NCBI RefSeq assembly: GCF_036429475.1
Contig: NZ_CP144125.1
Span: 2,480,001-2,544,000 of the forward strand
Reading direction: 5' to 3'
Length of the DNA: 64,000 nucleotides
Source: Halalkalicoccus sp. CGA53
Lineage (GTDB): Archaea; Halobacteriota; Halobacteria; Halobacteriales; Halalkalicoccaceae
This document shows positions 44,219 through 52,696 of this stretch, piece after piece. The notes beneath the pieces were generated by a model. The model had not been told where the DNA came from. It saw nothing but the letters and a program-made list of their open reading frames with translations, and did no database searches. Position numbers and translations under genes: made by a program. Position 1 is the first letter of the stretch, and every line of letters begins with the position of its first letter.

Positions 44219-45511
44219 CTACCCGAACGATTGGGCGATCCGTCGTGCCTTCTCCACGATCTCTTCGCTATCGACCGTCAGGTGCACGTCCTCCTCGTAG
44301 AGTACCCGCCCGTCGACCATCGAGAACCGGACGTCGTCGCCGCGAGCCGCGTAGACGAGGTGCGAGTGGACGTCGTGGATCGGTGTCGATCGGGCTCTCT
44401 CCGTTCCGAGCCCGATCACGTCCGCCTTTTCGCCCTCTCGAAGCCTGCCGACGTCGTCGAACCCGGCGGCCCGTGCACCGGTTTCGGTCGCCATCTCGAA
44501 GACAGTTCGCGCGGGGAGCGAGGTCGGATCGAACGATCGGCTCTTCGCGAGCAGGCTCGCCTCCCGCATCTCGGTGAACGGGTCGAGCGTGTTGTTACAC
44601 GGCGGGCCGTCGTTGCCGAGCGCGACGGGGATCCCTCGACCCAAGTACTCCTCGACCGGCGCGACGCCGCTCGCGAGCTTCATGTTCGCGGAGGGACAGT
44701 GGACGACGTTCGTTCCCGTCTCGGCGAGGATCTCTCGCTCCGACTCGTCGGTGTGGACGCAGTGGGCGAGCAGGACGTCCTCGCCGGTGAGGCCGACCTC
44801 GTCGAGCCACTCGACGTTCCGCATTCCAGTCTCGGTCGCGACCCGGTCGACCTCGGATCGGTTCTCGCTCGCGTGGGTGTGGAGCCTGACACCGTACTCG
44901 TCGGCGAGGTCGCGGGCGCCACGCAGACACTCCTCCGAACAGGTGACGGCGAAGCGAGGGGTGACGGCGTAGCGTATCCTGTCGGAGAACGCGCCGTGGT
45001 AGCGTCGGATGAGTCGCTCGCTCTCTCGCAGACCCTCCTCCGTGTTCTCCAGGAGCCCCTCCGGCGAGTCCCGGTCCATCAGCACTTTCCCGAGCAGACC
45101 CCTGATCCCGACCTCGCCGGCGGCCTCGAACGCCTCCTCGGCGTGGTTCACCGAGAGGTGGTCGACGCAGCTCGTCACGCCGCTCTCGATCAGTTCGAGG
45201 TAGCCGAGCGTCGCCGCGACCCTCGTCGCCTCGGCGTCCATTTCCGCCTCCATCGGGAGGACGTGCTCGAAGAGCCAGGTGAGCAGCGAGGTATCGTCGG
45301 CCATCCCGCGCCCGAGGCTCTGAACCGTGTGGACGTGTGCGTTGACGAGCCCCGGGAGCACGAGGTCGAACGTCCGGCGCTCGTGATCCGGGTATCGATC
45401 CAGCAGTTCCTCCGCGTCCCCGACGGCCGCGATGCGGTCGTCCCGGGTGACGACTGCACCGTCCTCTACGACCGTCGCCGAGTCCGCGACGACGGTCCCT
45501 CGGATAAGCAT
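44219..45511 (-). CDS. Amidohydrolase (MtaD/SsnA/TrzN-type deaminase)
   Basis: The 430-aa metal-dependent hydrolase has PGLVNAHVHTVQSLGRGMAD (metal HxH), RLHTHASENRSEVDRV and LAHCVHTDESEREILAETG, then LGNDGPPCNNTLDPFTEMRE with the catalytic Asp. This pattern fits S-adenosylhomocysteine/5'-methylthioadenosine or chlorohydrolase-type deaminases. Substrate uncertain. It converges with the acetamidase gene. Confidence 0.85.
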   Translation of the reverse strand: MLIRGTVVADSATVVEDGAVVTRDDRIAAVGDAEELLDRYPDHERRTFDLVLPGLVNAHVHTVQSLGRGMADDTSLLTWLFEHVLPMEAEMDAEATRVAATLGYLELIESGVTSCVDHLSVNHAEEAFEAAGEVGIRGLLGKVLMDRDSPEGLLENTEEGLRESERLIRRYHGAFSDRIRYAVTPRFAVTCSEECLRGARDLADEYGVRLHTHASENRSEVDRVATETGMRNVEWLDEVGLTGEDVLLAHCVHTDESEREILAETGTNVVHCPSANMKLASGVAPVEEYLGRGIPVALGNDGPPCNNTLDPFTEMREASLLAKSRSFDPTSLPARTVFEMATETGARAAGFDDVGRLREGEKADVIGLGTERARSTPIHDVHSHLVYAARGDDVRFSMVDGRVLYEEDVHLTVDSEEIVEKARRIAQSFG

Positions 45512-45593
45512 ACCCTCTCTGTCCGGCGCGCGGACAAAACCCTCACGTATCCGACCGACGGATTTTTTCGTTGCACGGCCGTAGTCCGTCCGA

Positions 45594-45671
45594 GGAAGGG
45601 TAGCTCAGAGGGAGAGCGCCCCCACATACCGTGGGCGGAGGCTTCGCGTGGTTCGAATCCCGCCCCTTCCG
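45594..45671 (+). tRNA. Degenerate tRNA-like sequence, probably a pseudogene
   Basis: The acceptor stem GGAAGGG/CCCTTCC is perfect, the D stem GCTC/GAGC is perfect, and a T loop TTCGAAT is present. The T stem needs one bulged T (GCGTGG against CCCGC). The anticodon arm cannot be folded with a 7-nt loop: CGCCC/GGGCG gives 11 nt, CCCAC/GTGGG gives 5 nt. No anticodon is assigned. A second GGTTCGAATC block occurs 65 nt downstream (45715-45724). Confidence 0.4.
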
Positions 45672-45736
45672 CTTCTACGACGAACGGACGTGAGGAGCGA
45701 AGCGAGAAACGGAAGGTTCGAATCTCGCTCTACCCT

Positions 45737-46333
45737 CTACACCTCGCCGCGCTTTCGCCTCCAGTTCCGCACGTGCCGGTTGAGCCCGGCGAGCCACCGC
45801 GCCCAGTCCTCGGAGACGTTCTCGACGAGCCCGAAGTACCACGGCGGACGCCAGAACAGCGACTCGACCTCTAACGGGAGCCCGTCCGGGTACTCATCGG
45901 TTCTGCACTCCGAGAGGAGCTTCCGTGTCGTCTCTACCCCTCGCTCGGTGCTCAGCCCCTCCTTTTTCACGTGACCGATCGGGTGGCGGATCCACGAGCG
46001 TTCCCAGTGGGCGTAGACCTCGACGTGGCCGTCGACCTCGTGGAACATCACGTGTAGCTGGCCGTCACCCAGCACCCATTTCCGCCAGACGTACGAGCCG
46101 TCGGAGACGTTGCCGTCCACGCGGATCTTCAGCGCGGAGAAGACGCTCCGGGAGAAGCCGAGTTCCGAGAGCACCGCTGCCAGTTCCTCACAGCTCATCT
46201 CGACGGTGCCGACGTACTCGTCCTCCGTGTTGCTGGACATCGCGTACCCGCCGAACGCCCAGCTGAAAGCCCGGTGGATCGGTGGTTTGATCGTCCGCCG
46301 CGTGGCGTTCAGCAGGTCCCCTGACTGTCCCAT
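45737..46333 (-). CDS. Hypothetical protein with broken paralogue nearby
   Basis: The 198-aa protein starts MGQSGDLLNATRRTIKPPIH. This start is supported by a related but decayed sequence at 48060-48262 that aligns from this ATG and upstream. Domain features: VEMSCEELAAVLSELGFSRS, WRKWVLGDGQLHVMFHEVDG, and aromatic-rich SLFWRPPWYFGLVENVSEDW. No catalytic motif. A second possible start is MSSNTEDEYVG. Function unknown. Confidence 0.65.
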   Translation of the reverse strand: MGQSGDLLNATRRTIKPPIHRAFSWAFGGYAMSSNTEDEYVGTVEMSCEELAAVLSELGFSRSVFSALKIRVDGNVSDGSYVWRKWVLGDGQLHVMFHEVDGHVEVYAHWERSWIRHPIGHVKKEGLSTERGVETTRKLLSECRTDEYPDGLPLEVESLFWRPPWYFGLVENVSEDWARWLAGLNRHVRNWRRKRGEV

Positions 46334-46554
46334 CTCGCTGGTGAGAGGGGAGTGAGCGGCTAACCGGTTTCGGTGTCCGTCCCGGTACGTTCGTTGCTGC
46401 TCTGAAATCGTACGGGTGGACAGTTCGTGTCTACCCTACTCGGATTCGTGACGAGGTCCGATGCCGGACGACAGTATTCGGCCAGCCGTTCTCTCGATGA
46501 TCGAGCCGATACTCTGAATCGCCGTCACTTCGATTGCCGAGTGGGTGTGATCCG

Positions 46555-47796
46555 TTACGAACGAGTGTACTCCTGGCAGTCTATCAGGAACACGGGGTCC
46601 GTTCGGGTAGCGCTGGACGGGTACTCCGCCTCTCCGAGGTGTTCGACCTCGACACGTCCATCGAATACCGACAGCAGGAGAGAGGTATAGTACTCGACTA
46701 TCGATTCGTCGGCCGCGATCGGCCGTTCACCGATGTACTGGAATCGGTGACTCGCCTCTCCGGGCGGCTCGAAGAAGATCTTGTTCGATCTCGTGGCGAG
46801 CTCTCGCAGCATCCCTTCGGCGCTCTCACGTCCGAAGTGCTCACACCAGTGGTGATAGACGGTCAACAGGAGAACGACGTCGACCGGTGGAAGCTCGGAT
46901 ACGTTCTCCGGATCGAGACGCTCGACGACGAATTCGATCCCCTCGGTCCCCTCCCAGGTTCGTTTCGCGGTCTCGATTCGCTCCCGGTCGACATCGATAC
47001 CGGTCACCGTCAGACCTTCGTTCCCCAACTTCGCCGTGAAAAAGCCGCTCGCGCAACCGATATCGACGGCGGTCTCGTCAGTTTCCGCCAGTTTTGGGGC
47101 CATCATCTCCCACCGATCGTCGCTGTCCGTCCGTTTCCGTTCGTGATACGGTCGCTGGTGACGGAGTCCTACGTCCACCAGCGTACGTGCGACGAACCTC
47201 CGTGACGAAGCGGCCAGCGGTCGGAGCCCCTCGCGCCGATAGATCCCCGCTGCGTCGGTCAGCAGCGCCACACCTGGAATCCCGAGTCCGAGATCCGGAC
47301 GCTCTTGCCCCACCGTCTTCTGTGAGGACGATCCGACACCATCGGTGTTCGTCCAGTCTTCGTCGGGGTACGCGGCATCCGGAACGCGATACCGACGCTG
47401 GGTCGAAATCACGGCGAGTAGCGCGGTGACTGACCCACCCAACGCCCCGAACAGAACCAACTGCTCGAACTCGGTGACGAGTCCGCCGCTGAGCTGTTCG
47501 CTGAGGACGTACCCGACGACGAGCGCGACCGCGATCCCGCCGCCACCGAGCGCCCAGCCCGCGACGATCCAGCGATCCACCCGATTCGGTGAGTGCGTCG
47601 CGATCCAGTATCCGCCGTAGACGATGATCGCCGCCGGCGTGACGACGAGAAGGCCCTCGAGCACCCAGATCCACAACGGTTCCGGATGTGTGATCAGGTA
47701 CGCGAGACCGAGCGATCCGAGACACAAGCCGAGGACCGTCACGACCCACGCGGGCGTGTCGTAGTGCGCTCCCGGGCGGTTCGTTATCTGTGACAC
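46555..47796 (-). CDS. Membrane-anchored class I SAM methyltransferase
   Basis: In this 413-aa protein, residues about 15-140 hold four membrane helices (AWVVTVLGLCLGSLGLAYLI to LVLFGALGGSVTALLAVIST). Residues about 220-400 are a Rossmann methyltransferase: AVDIGCASGFFTAKLGNEGL (motif I), VTGIDVDRERIETAKRTWEG, and VDVVLLLTVYHHWCEHFG (motif IV region). No recognised substrate domain. Such a membrane fusion could methylate a lipid, quinone or surface glycan (inferred). An AT-rich promoter patch lies upstream at 47798-47830. Confidence 0.75.
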   Translation of the reverse strand: MSQITNRPGAHYDTPAWVVTVLGLCLGSLGLAYLITHPEPLWIWVLEGLLVVTPAAIIVYGGYWIATHSPNRVDRWIVAGWALGGGGIAVALVVGYVLSEQLSGGLVTEFEQLVLFGALGGSVTALLAVISTQRRYRVPDAAYPDEDWTNTDGVGSSSQKTVGQERPDLGLGIPGVALLTDAAGIYRREGLRPLAASSRRFVARTLVDVGLRHQRPYHERKRTDSDDRWEMMAPKLAETDETAVDIGCASGFFTAKLGNEGLTVTGIDVDRERIETAKRTWEGTEGIEFVVERLDPENVSELPPVDVVLLLTVYHHWCEHFGRESAEGMLRELATRSNKIFFEPPGEASHRFQYIGERPIAADESIVEYYTSLLLSVFDGRVEVEHLGEAEYPSSATRTDPVFLIDCQEYTRS

Positions 47797-48059
47797 GACG
47801 TCAGTTTGTCATCCATTCACAAGAATGTTTACACTAGTCCCGAAGTTCGTGTCCCGACTCCGAGTCACTCGCGTCCCCTCGACCGAGACCTTCCCGAGCG
47901 CGACCACGACACTTCACACCAGTCCCATCCACACTCGTCGTGAGAACGATATGCCACACCCTCTCCGAGAGAGCCGAGCGGAGCGGTGCGTCGACGTGCG
48001 TTCTGTAGTGTTTCGAGACGAGCGTCGACGGGTCGTCGGGTCACGCTCGGCCGTCTTTC
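47797..48059. other. Intergenic region
   Basis: The promoter of the membrane methyltransferase lies here (AT-rich 47798-47830). The frames are Arg/Ser/Thr-rich and not gene-like. Nothing else was seen. Confidence 0.3.
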
Positions 48060-48262
48060 GAGACGTTTTTGAAGGGATGTCCGAACTGCTTCGGGCTGGT
48101 CGCTTCTTCTCAACTCGACCACGGAAATCCGAGCGAACCCTTCTCCAGCGCGATGGTGTTTCCTAACGCGAGCCTCATCGCCCGGTGCAGCGGCGGCTCG
48201 ACCGTCCGACGGGTCGCGCTCAGCTGGCCCCTCCGACAGTCCCAACTCGATGGTGGAGGGGA
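48060..48262 (-). pseudogene. Decayed paralogue of the 45737-46333 gene (5' part)
   Basis: About 200 bp aligns with the start and first codons of the gene at 46333, including a nearly identical upstream block (GGGGAGTGAGCGGCTAACCG). The ATG has become TTG and one extra base shifts the frame within 20 codons. The readable remnants LSATRRTVEPPLHRAM and NATRRTIKPPIHRAFS correspond. Downstream similarity fades. A dead duplicate. Confidence 0.6.
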
Positions 48263-48404
48263 GTGAGCGGCTAACCGATTTCGGTGTCGGGGCGAGGGGC
48301 TGTGGAGGCTGTCGAACACCGTCGCGACGAGCCGTTTCCCTCGACGTTCGGATCGAATCTCGTTCGAACACTCGCGTGAACGAGGGTGCGAGGATCTCAA
48401 CCCA

Positions 48405-49298
48405 TTAGAACGTCGTCACGAAGCGTGAGTTTCGAACGATAACCGCCTTCCTCCGACGGGTGAGCCTCGTTCCTGGCGGGGTGTGCATCAAATCGGTGCA
48501 GTTGCTGGAATGCCTGTTGAACGGGCTCAGCCCGCACATGTGACCGATCTCGTGTGCGAGATGGCGGTGAGCCGTTTTCTCGTCCTCGTGAACGAGGACC
48601 GAAGCCAAGTCGTCGGCCTTCTCAACGAGTCGGGACCGGACCGACGCCCCACCCCCATGAACGACGATCGGGGGATCGTCATCGTCTTCTTCGTCGGGCG
48701 GGCCAGGGGCCGGCTCCTCCGACGCAGTGCCGCAGGAATCGCGTCTACTTTCCAATCCGTCGACACTGACGATCGCGTACGAGACTGACGGACCGAGAGC
48801 GCACGCTTTCGGCCCCTCAATCTCCTTCACGATAAAAATCGTAAGCGGTGTCGCATATCCCACGAAGAAGCTACTCGCGCTTCGTGCCGTGTATCGCTTG
48901 AAGTACCTGCCGGCTTTGGTGATCTCGTCGCGAAAAGCACCGAAACTACAACGTGTGTACAGCGCCTCCGAGGGTGCAGGGCTCGGTACGGGGAGGATGA
49001 ACTCGTTGTCGGCCGGTTGCATCCGTACGTTGGCCTCGCGTCTGAATATCTCTCGTGCCTCCTCGATCGACGGCATGACGTCTTCGGGCTCCGCGACGAG
49101 CTCGCCGTTCTCGTCCCGCAGGATCACCACTCTGAGACGCATCTTCATCGGCCACCGGATACCTATCAAACCGAGAACGGCGCCCGGGATCCCGATGAAA
49201 CGATTCACACCCTCCTTGACGAGGTTCACACCCTGTCTGACAACGCTCGATACGGCTCTACCCACCGCCCCCGCCGCCCGTCTAACGCGTGAAAACAT
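48405..49298 (-). CDS. Metzincin-like zinc metalloprotease
   Basis: The 297-aa protein has the site LAHEIGHMCGLSPFNRHSSN, the metzincin consensus HExxHxxGxxxxxH, with a Met-turn-like CTDLMHTPPG about 12 residues later. The N terminus is Val/Arg-rich with a hydrophobic patch (FIGIPGAVLGLIGIRWP) that may be a membrane or signal segment. An acidic loop DEEDDDDPPIVVHGGG precedes the catalytic part. No family assigned beyond the fold. Location (cytoplasm or exported) is unclear. Confidence 0.7.
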   Translation of the reverse strand: MFSRVRRAAGAVGRAVSSVVRQGVNLVKEGVNRFIGIPGAVLGLIGIRWPMKMRLRVVILRDENGELVAEPEDVMPSIEEAREIFRREANVRMQPADNEFILPVPSPAPSEALYTRCSFGAFRDEITKAGRYFKRYTARSASSFFVGYATPLTIFIVKEIEGPKACALGPSVSYAIVSVDGLESRRDSCGTASEEPAPGPPDEEDDDDPPIVVHGGGASVRSRLVEKADDLASVLVHEDEKTAHRHLAHEIGHMCGLSPFNRHSSNCTDLMHTPPGTRLTRRRKAVIVRNSRFVTTF

Positions 49299-49490
49299 GC
49301 CTTCGGCCTCTTGCCTCGTTCACACCCTCCCACTGTCGAGTGGTAACGGATAACATGGTATAGTTGCGGAGGATGTCTTAGTTCTTTCTGGCGATATTCA
49401 TACATTTTGGGACGGTCATTCACTTCGTTCGCGCCACGCTTCGTCTCCATCGTCATCTTCCCGTAGCTCACGAACGGGTTTCCGCGATAA

Positions 49491-49563
49491 AGCCAGTGGA
49501 GGGATTTGAACCCTCGGCCTAATCCTTACGAAGGATTCGCTCTGCCGGCTGAGCTACACTGGC
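49491..49563 (-). tRNA. tRNA-Thr (CGU)
   Basis: Acceptor GCCAGTG/CACTGGC, D arm GCTC/GAGC, and anticodon stem AATCC/GGATT with loop TTCGTAA (anticodon CGT). The T arm GAGGG-TTCAAAT-CCCTC is perfect, and the discriminator is T at 49491. No CCA is encoded. Confidence 0.93.
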
Positions 49564-49604
49564 GCTACTCGAAGTAGGCCCGACAGACTGTTTAAGCGTT
49601 GTGA

Positions 49605-50585
49605 TCAGGTTCGCACTAGCCGGACGTCGAGACAGACGTTCAGTTCGTGTGGGGCGTACGACCGGACCTCTCTGCGCTCTTCGACGGTCACCTCGTACTC
49701 CGGATCGGCAACGGCTCGAATCGCCCGCTCGCCCGGCCCGAACGGGTCCTCGTCCGACTGGATGTCGTAGAAGTGAATCACGCATTCCTCGCCACAGAGC
49801 GCGACGGCGCTCTCGAGGAACTCGTCCGCGCTGTGAGGCAGGTTCATGATCACCCGATCCGCCCAGTCTTCATACCGTGGAGCGACCTCGCGGACGTCAC
49901 CTGAGATCGCCGTGACCCGATCCGCCACGCCGTTCCGGTGGGCGTTCTCCTTCAGGTACTTCACCGCGCGGCCGTTCAGATCCACCGCGACGACCTCCGC
50001 GTCCCGTGCGGCCGCGGGGATCGCGAACGGGCCCACACCGGCGAACATATCGAACACCCGTTCGCCCTCGCGCACCTGCTCGGTCACCCGGCGGCGCTCG
50101 GTCGCGAGCCGGGGCGAGAAGTAGACCGTAGAGAGGTCGAGCGCGTACTCGAGGCCGTACTCGCGGTGGACCGTCTCCGTGCTCTCGCCTTCGAGTACGT
50201 CCCACTCACGGACACGCAACTCGCCTCTGATCTCCGAGGCACGGTTCACGACCGTGCTCACTGGTAGATCGGAGTCGACCACGGCTCGCGCGATCGCTCG
50301 CGCACGTTCGGCGTCCTCCTCGTGGAGGATCACGACGTCGCCGAGACGCTCGTAGCTCGGCTCCTCGCCCAGCAGGTCACCGGGTGTCGTCTGCCGGTCC
50401 CTCGCCGCCACGTCACGGTAGCTGATCTCGAACTCCTCGATCCCCTCGGGATCGCTCACCGGGATGTAGAGCCAGCCCCCCTCGGATTCGATCTCGTGGT
50501 CGGAGTCGAGCAGGCCGCGGTCGGCGAGCGCCGTCCTAGCGGCCTCGCCGCGCTCTCGCTCGACCTTGACACACGGCGTCTCCAT
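49605..50585 (-). CDS. trm5: tRNA (guanine37-N1)-methyltransferase Trm5
   Basis: The 326-aa protein starts METPCVKVERERGEAARTAL. The N-terminal domain precedes STVYFSPRLATERRRVTEQV, then SAM motif I GERVFDMFAGVGPFAIPAAA, motif II VVAVDLNGRAVKYLKENAHR, and catalytic NLPHSADEFLESAVALC. It modifies G37 of tRNA for frame maintenance. Aligned well with archaeal Trm5b-type length; TYW2-like activity is possible but less likely. Confidence 0.9.
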   Translation of the reverse strand: METPCVKVERERGEAARTALADRGLLDSDHEIESEGGWLYIPVSDPEGIEEFEISYRDVAARDRQTTPGDLLGEEPSYERLGDVVILHEEDAERARAIARAVVDSDLPVSTVVNRASEIRGELRVREWDVLEGESTETVHREYGLEYALDLSTVYFSPRLATERRRVTEQVREGERVFDMFAGVGPFAIPAAARDAEVVAVDLNGRAVKYLKENAHRNGVADRVTAISGDVREVAPRYEDWADRVIMNLPHSADEFLESAVALCGEECVIHFYDIQSDEDPFGPGERAIRAVADPEYEVTVEERREVRSYAPHELNVCLDVRLVRT

Positions 50586-50660
50586 ACCGGCGAGAACCCC
50601 CCATACCGGTTATCGCTGACGGTTCGGTGGCGTTATTCCCCTCCCTCGCTCAGCCCCCGT

Positions 50661-51461
50661 ATGCTCACGTTCATCGGTCTCGGCCTCTACGACGAGCGCT
50701 CGATCACCGTCGAGGGCCGCGAGCGCCTCCGGGCCGCCGACAGCGCCTACGCGGAGTTCTACACGAGTCGGCTCGTCGGCACCGACGTCGGAACGCTCGA
50801 AGCCGAGCACGGGATCGAAATCGAGGTGCGGGACAGGGAGGGCGTCGAGCAGCACCCCGGGGAGATACTGGACGCCGCCGAGACCAGGGAGGTCGCCTTC
50901 CTCACCGCGGGCGACCCGATGATCTCGACGACGCACGTCGACCTCAGGCTCCGTGCGGAAGAGCGCGGGATCGAGACGCGGATCGTCCACGGAACGACCG
51001 CGGAGGCGGCGGCCAGTTCGCTCACGGGTCTCCAGAACTACCGCTTCGGCTCGGCGACGACGCTTCCCTTCCCGTACGCCCACGGCGCGGAGGGCGTCCC
51101 GTCGAACGTGACGAACACGCTCTCGGCGAACCGAGAGCGCGGGCTACACACGCTCGTCTACCTCGACATCAAGATCGGGCGAGGCCCGGACGGGGAGGAT
51201 CCCGACCACGAGGAGTTCATGACCGCGGATCTCGCGGCCTCTCACCTCTCCGAGGAGTACGAAGACGTGCTGGGTGTGGCCGTCGCCCGTGCGGGGAGCC
51301 CGGATCCGCTCGTCGTCGCCGATCGTCTCTCGGAACTCGCGGAGGGTGAGTTCGGCGGGCCGTTGCACCTCCTCGTCGTGCCTGGTGACCTCCACCACAT
51401 CGAGAGCGACGCGCTCCGGGCGTTCGCCGGCGCTCCCGAGTCGCTCACCGAACCCGTCTGA
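50661..51461 (+). CDS. dphB: Diphthine synthase
   Basis: The 266-aa SAM-dependent methyltransferase makes the diphthamide precursor on elongation factor 2. It starts MLTFIGLGLYDERSITVEGR. Motifs are FLTAGDPMISTTHVDLRLRA, IVHGTTAEAAASSLTGLQNY and TLVYLDIKIGRGPDGEDPDH. The upstream in-frame extension is excluded as Arg-rich. It diverges from trm5. Confidence 0.94.
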   Translation: MLTFIGLGLYDERSITVEGRERLRAADSAYAEFYTSRLVGTDVGTLEAEHGIEIEVRDREGVEQHPGEILDAAETREVAFLTAGDPMISTTHVDLRLRAEERGIETRIVHGTTAEAAASSLTGLQNYRFGSATTLPFPYAHGAEGVPSNVTNTLSANRERGLHTLVYLDIKIGRGPDGEDPDHEEFMTADLAASHLSEEYEDVLGVAVARAGSPDPLVVADRLSELAEGEFGGPLHLLVVPGDLHHIESDALRAFAGAPESLTEPV

Positions 51462-51469
51462 CTCCGCCG

Positions 51470-51838
51470 ATGGACGAACGCAGCCGGTGGCTCGTAGTCG
51501 GCCTCCTCGCACTCGCAATCCTCGTGGCTTCCGTCGTTCCGATACCGGGAGCCGTACCCGAAGAGAGCGCCGGACTCTCGACGAACATGCTCTTTCACCT
51601 CGTGGGGTACGCGATCCTTTCGACGGCCCTCTCGGTCGCGTTTGAGACCCGGCGGACGATCGGACGCTCGGTCGCCGCGGCCGTCGTCTGTGCCACCGGC
51701 TACGGTGCGGTGATCGAGGGCGTTCAACTGTTCGTCCCGTATCGGACGGGCGACCCGGTCGACGTGGCCGTCAACGCCTTCGGCGCGCTCGTCGGCGCGT
51801 GCGCGTGGTGGGTATCGCGGCGGGCGGAAGGACTATGA
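51470..51838 (+). CDS. VanZ-like membrane protein
   Basis: The 122-aa protein has four hydrophobic segments. STNMLFHLVGYAILSTALSV and GYGAVIEGVQLFVPYRTGDP, then DVAVNAFGALVGACAWWV, are the VanZ-like signature. Role unknown; family members are small polytopic proteins. The Usp gene overlaps its stop (ATGA). Confidence 0.8.
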   Translation: MDERSRWLVVGLLALAILVASVVPIPGAVPEESAGLSTNMLFHLVGYAILSTALSVAFETRRTIGRSVAAAVVCATGYGAVIEGVQLFVPYRTGDPVDVAVNAFGALVGACAWWVSRRAEGL

Positions 51839-52248
51839 CGGAGAGCGCTCGTGTACCCGACATGTACCACGTGCTCCTCGCGGTCGCCGGGGACGACGAA
51901 CGCGTCGGCTCACAGATCGAGGCCGTACGCTCGCTACCGGAGGCGGCGAGCGAGGTCGAGGTGACGGTGTTTCACTGCTTCGGGGAGAACCCATCGGGGG
52001 CGTCGGTCTCGCAGGTCGGTTCCGCACGCCGGGCGCGAGACGAGCTGGAGGCCGGAGGCGTGACGGTCCACCTCGACGAGTCGAGCGGCGATCCCGCGGA
52101 GGCGATCATCGACGCCGCCGAGAGGTGTGACGTCGACGCGATCTGCCTCGCCGGACGGAAGCGGACCCCAGCCGGGAAGGTGCTCTTCGGCAGCGTCACC
52201 CAGGGCGTGATCCTCGGCACCGACCGGCCGGTGATCGTCTGCGGCTGA
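51835..52248 (+). CDS. Universal stress protein (UspA family)
   Basis: About 137 aa from an ATG overlapping the VanZ-like stop. A typical Usp start MYHVLLAVAGDDERVGSQIE begins nine codons later (51862). The nucleotide-binding C terminus is AGRKRTPAGKVLFGSVTQGV, the G-x2-G-x9-G-S/T pattern, so ATP binding is expected. Stress-related role is inferred from the family. Confidence 0.85.
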   Translation: MTESARVPDMYHVLLAVAGDDERVGSQIEAVRSLPEAASEVEVTVFHCFGENPSGASVSQVGSARRARDELEAGGVTVHLDESSGDPAEAIIDAAERCDVDAICLAGRKRTPAGKVLFGSVTQGVILGTDRPVIVCG

Positions 52249-52309
52249 TCGGTGCTCGAACCACGACGTACGGGGGAAGGCACTCGGGGAATCGTCGAGA
52301 ACCCGCGAC

Positions 52310-52696
52310 ATGGATCCGGATCGGCTCCGATCGAAGGCCGCGGAGTGGGTCGAGGAGGGGCTGATCACGGGAGAGCAGGCCGACGCGATCCTCGCTCGGT
52401 ACGAAGGGACCACCCACTCACGGCTCACGCTCGCGCTCGTCGCCATCCACGCCCTCTCACTCGCTCTCGTGCTCGCGACGGTGGCCGCGGGCTATCACAC
52501 CCGTCAGTCGGCGTTCGTGAACCTCGCGGCGCTCGCCCTGTTCGTCCAACTGCTGCTCGTTTCCGGCGCGGAGATCCCGGACACGGGAGCGTTCGCACTC
52601 GTCGCCGTCGGACTCGCGCTGCTCGCGGTCGGCCTCGACCGTGGCCGACGCCGACTGCTCGACGGGATGGCCGGGGGTGAGGGTCGAACCGGCTAG
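52310..52696 (+). CDS. Membrane protein with DUF2157-like N terminus
   Basis: In this 128-aa protein, MDPDRLRSKAAEWVEEGLIT and ITGEQADAILARYEG resemble the start of DUF2157 proteins. Three hydrophobic helices follow (LTLALVAIHALSLALVLATV onward). It is much shorter than typical DUF2157 proteins. It converges with the VOC gene by 4 nt. Function unknown. Confidence 0.65.
   Translation: MDPDRLRSKAAEWVEEGLITGEQADAILARYEGTTHSRLTLALVAIHALSLALVLATVAAGYHTRQSAFVNLAALALFVQLLLVSGAEIPDTGAFALVAVGLALLAVGLDRGRRRLLDGMAGGEGRTG

Noticed and set aside
47865-48371. Minus-strand 168-codon frame
   Set aside because: It overlaps the decayed paralogue in a shifted frame and is Arg/Ser-rich; treated as part of the pseudogene region.
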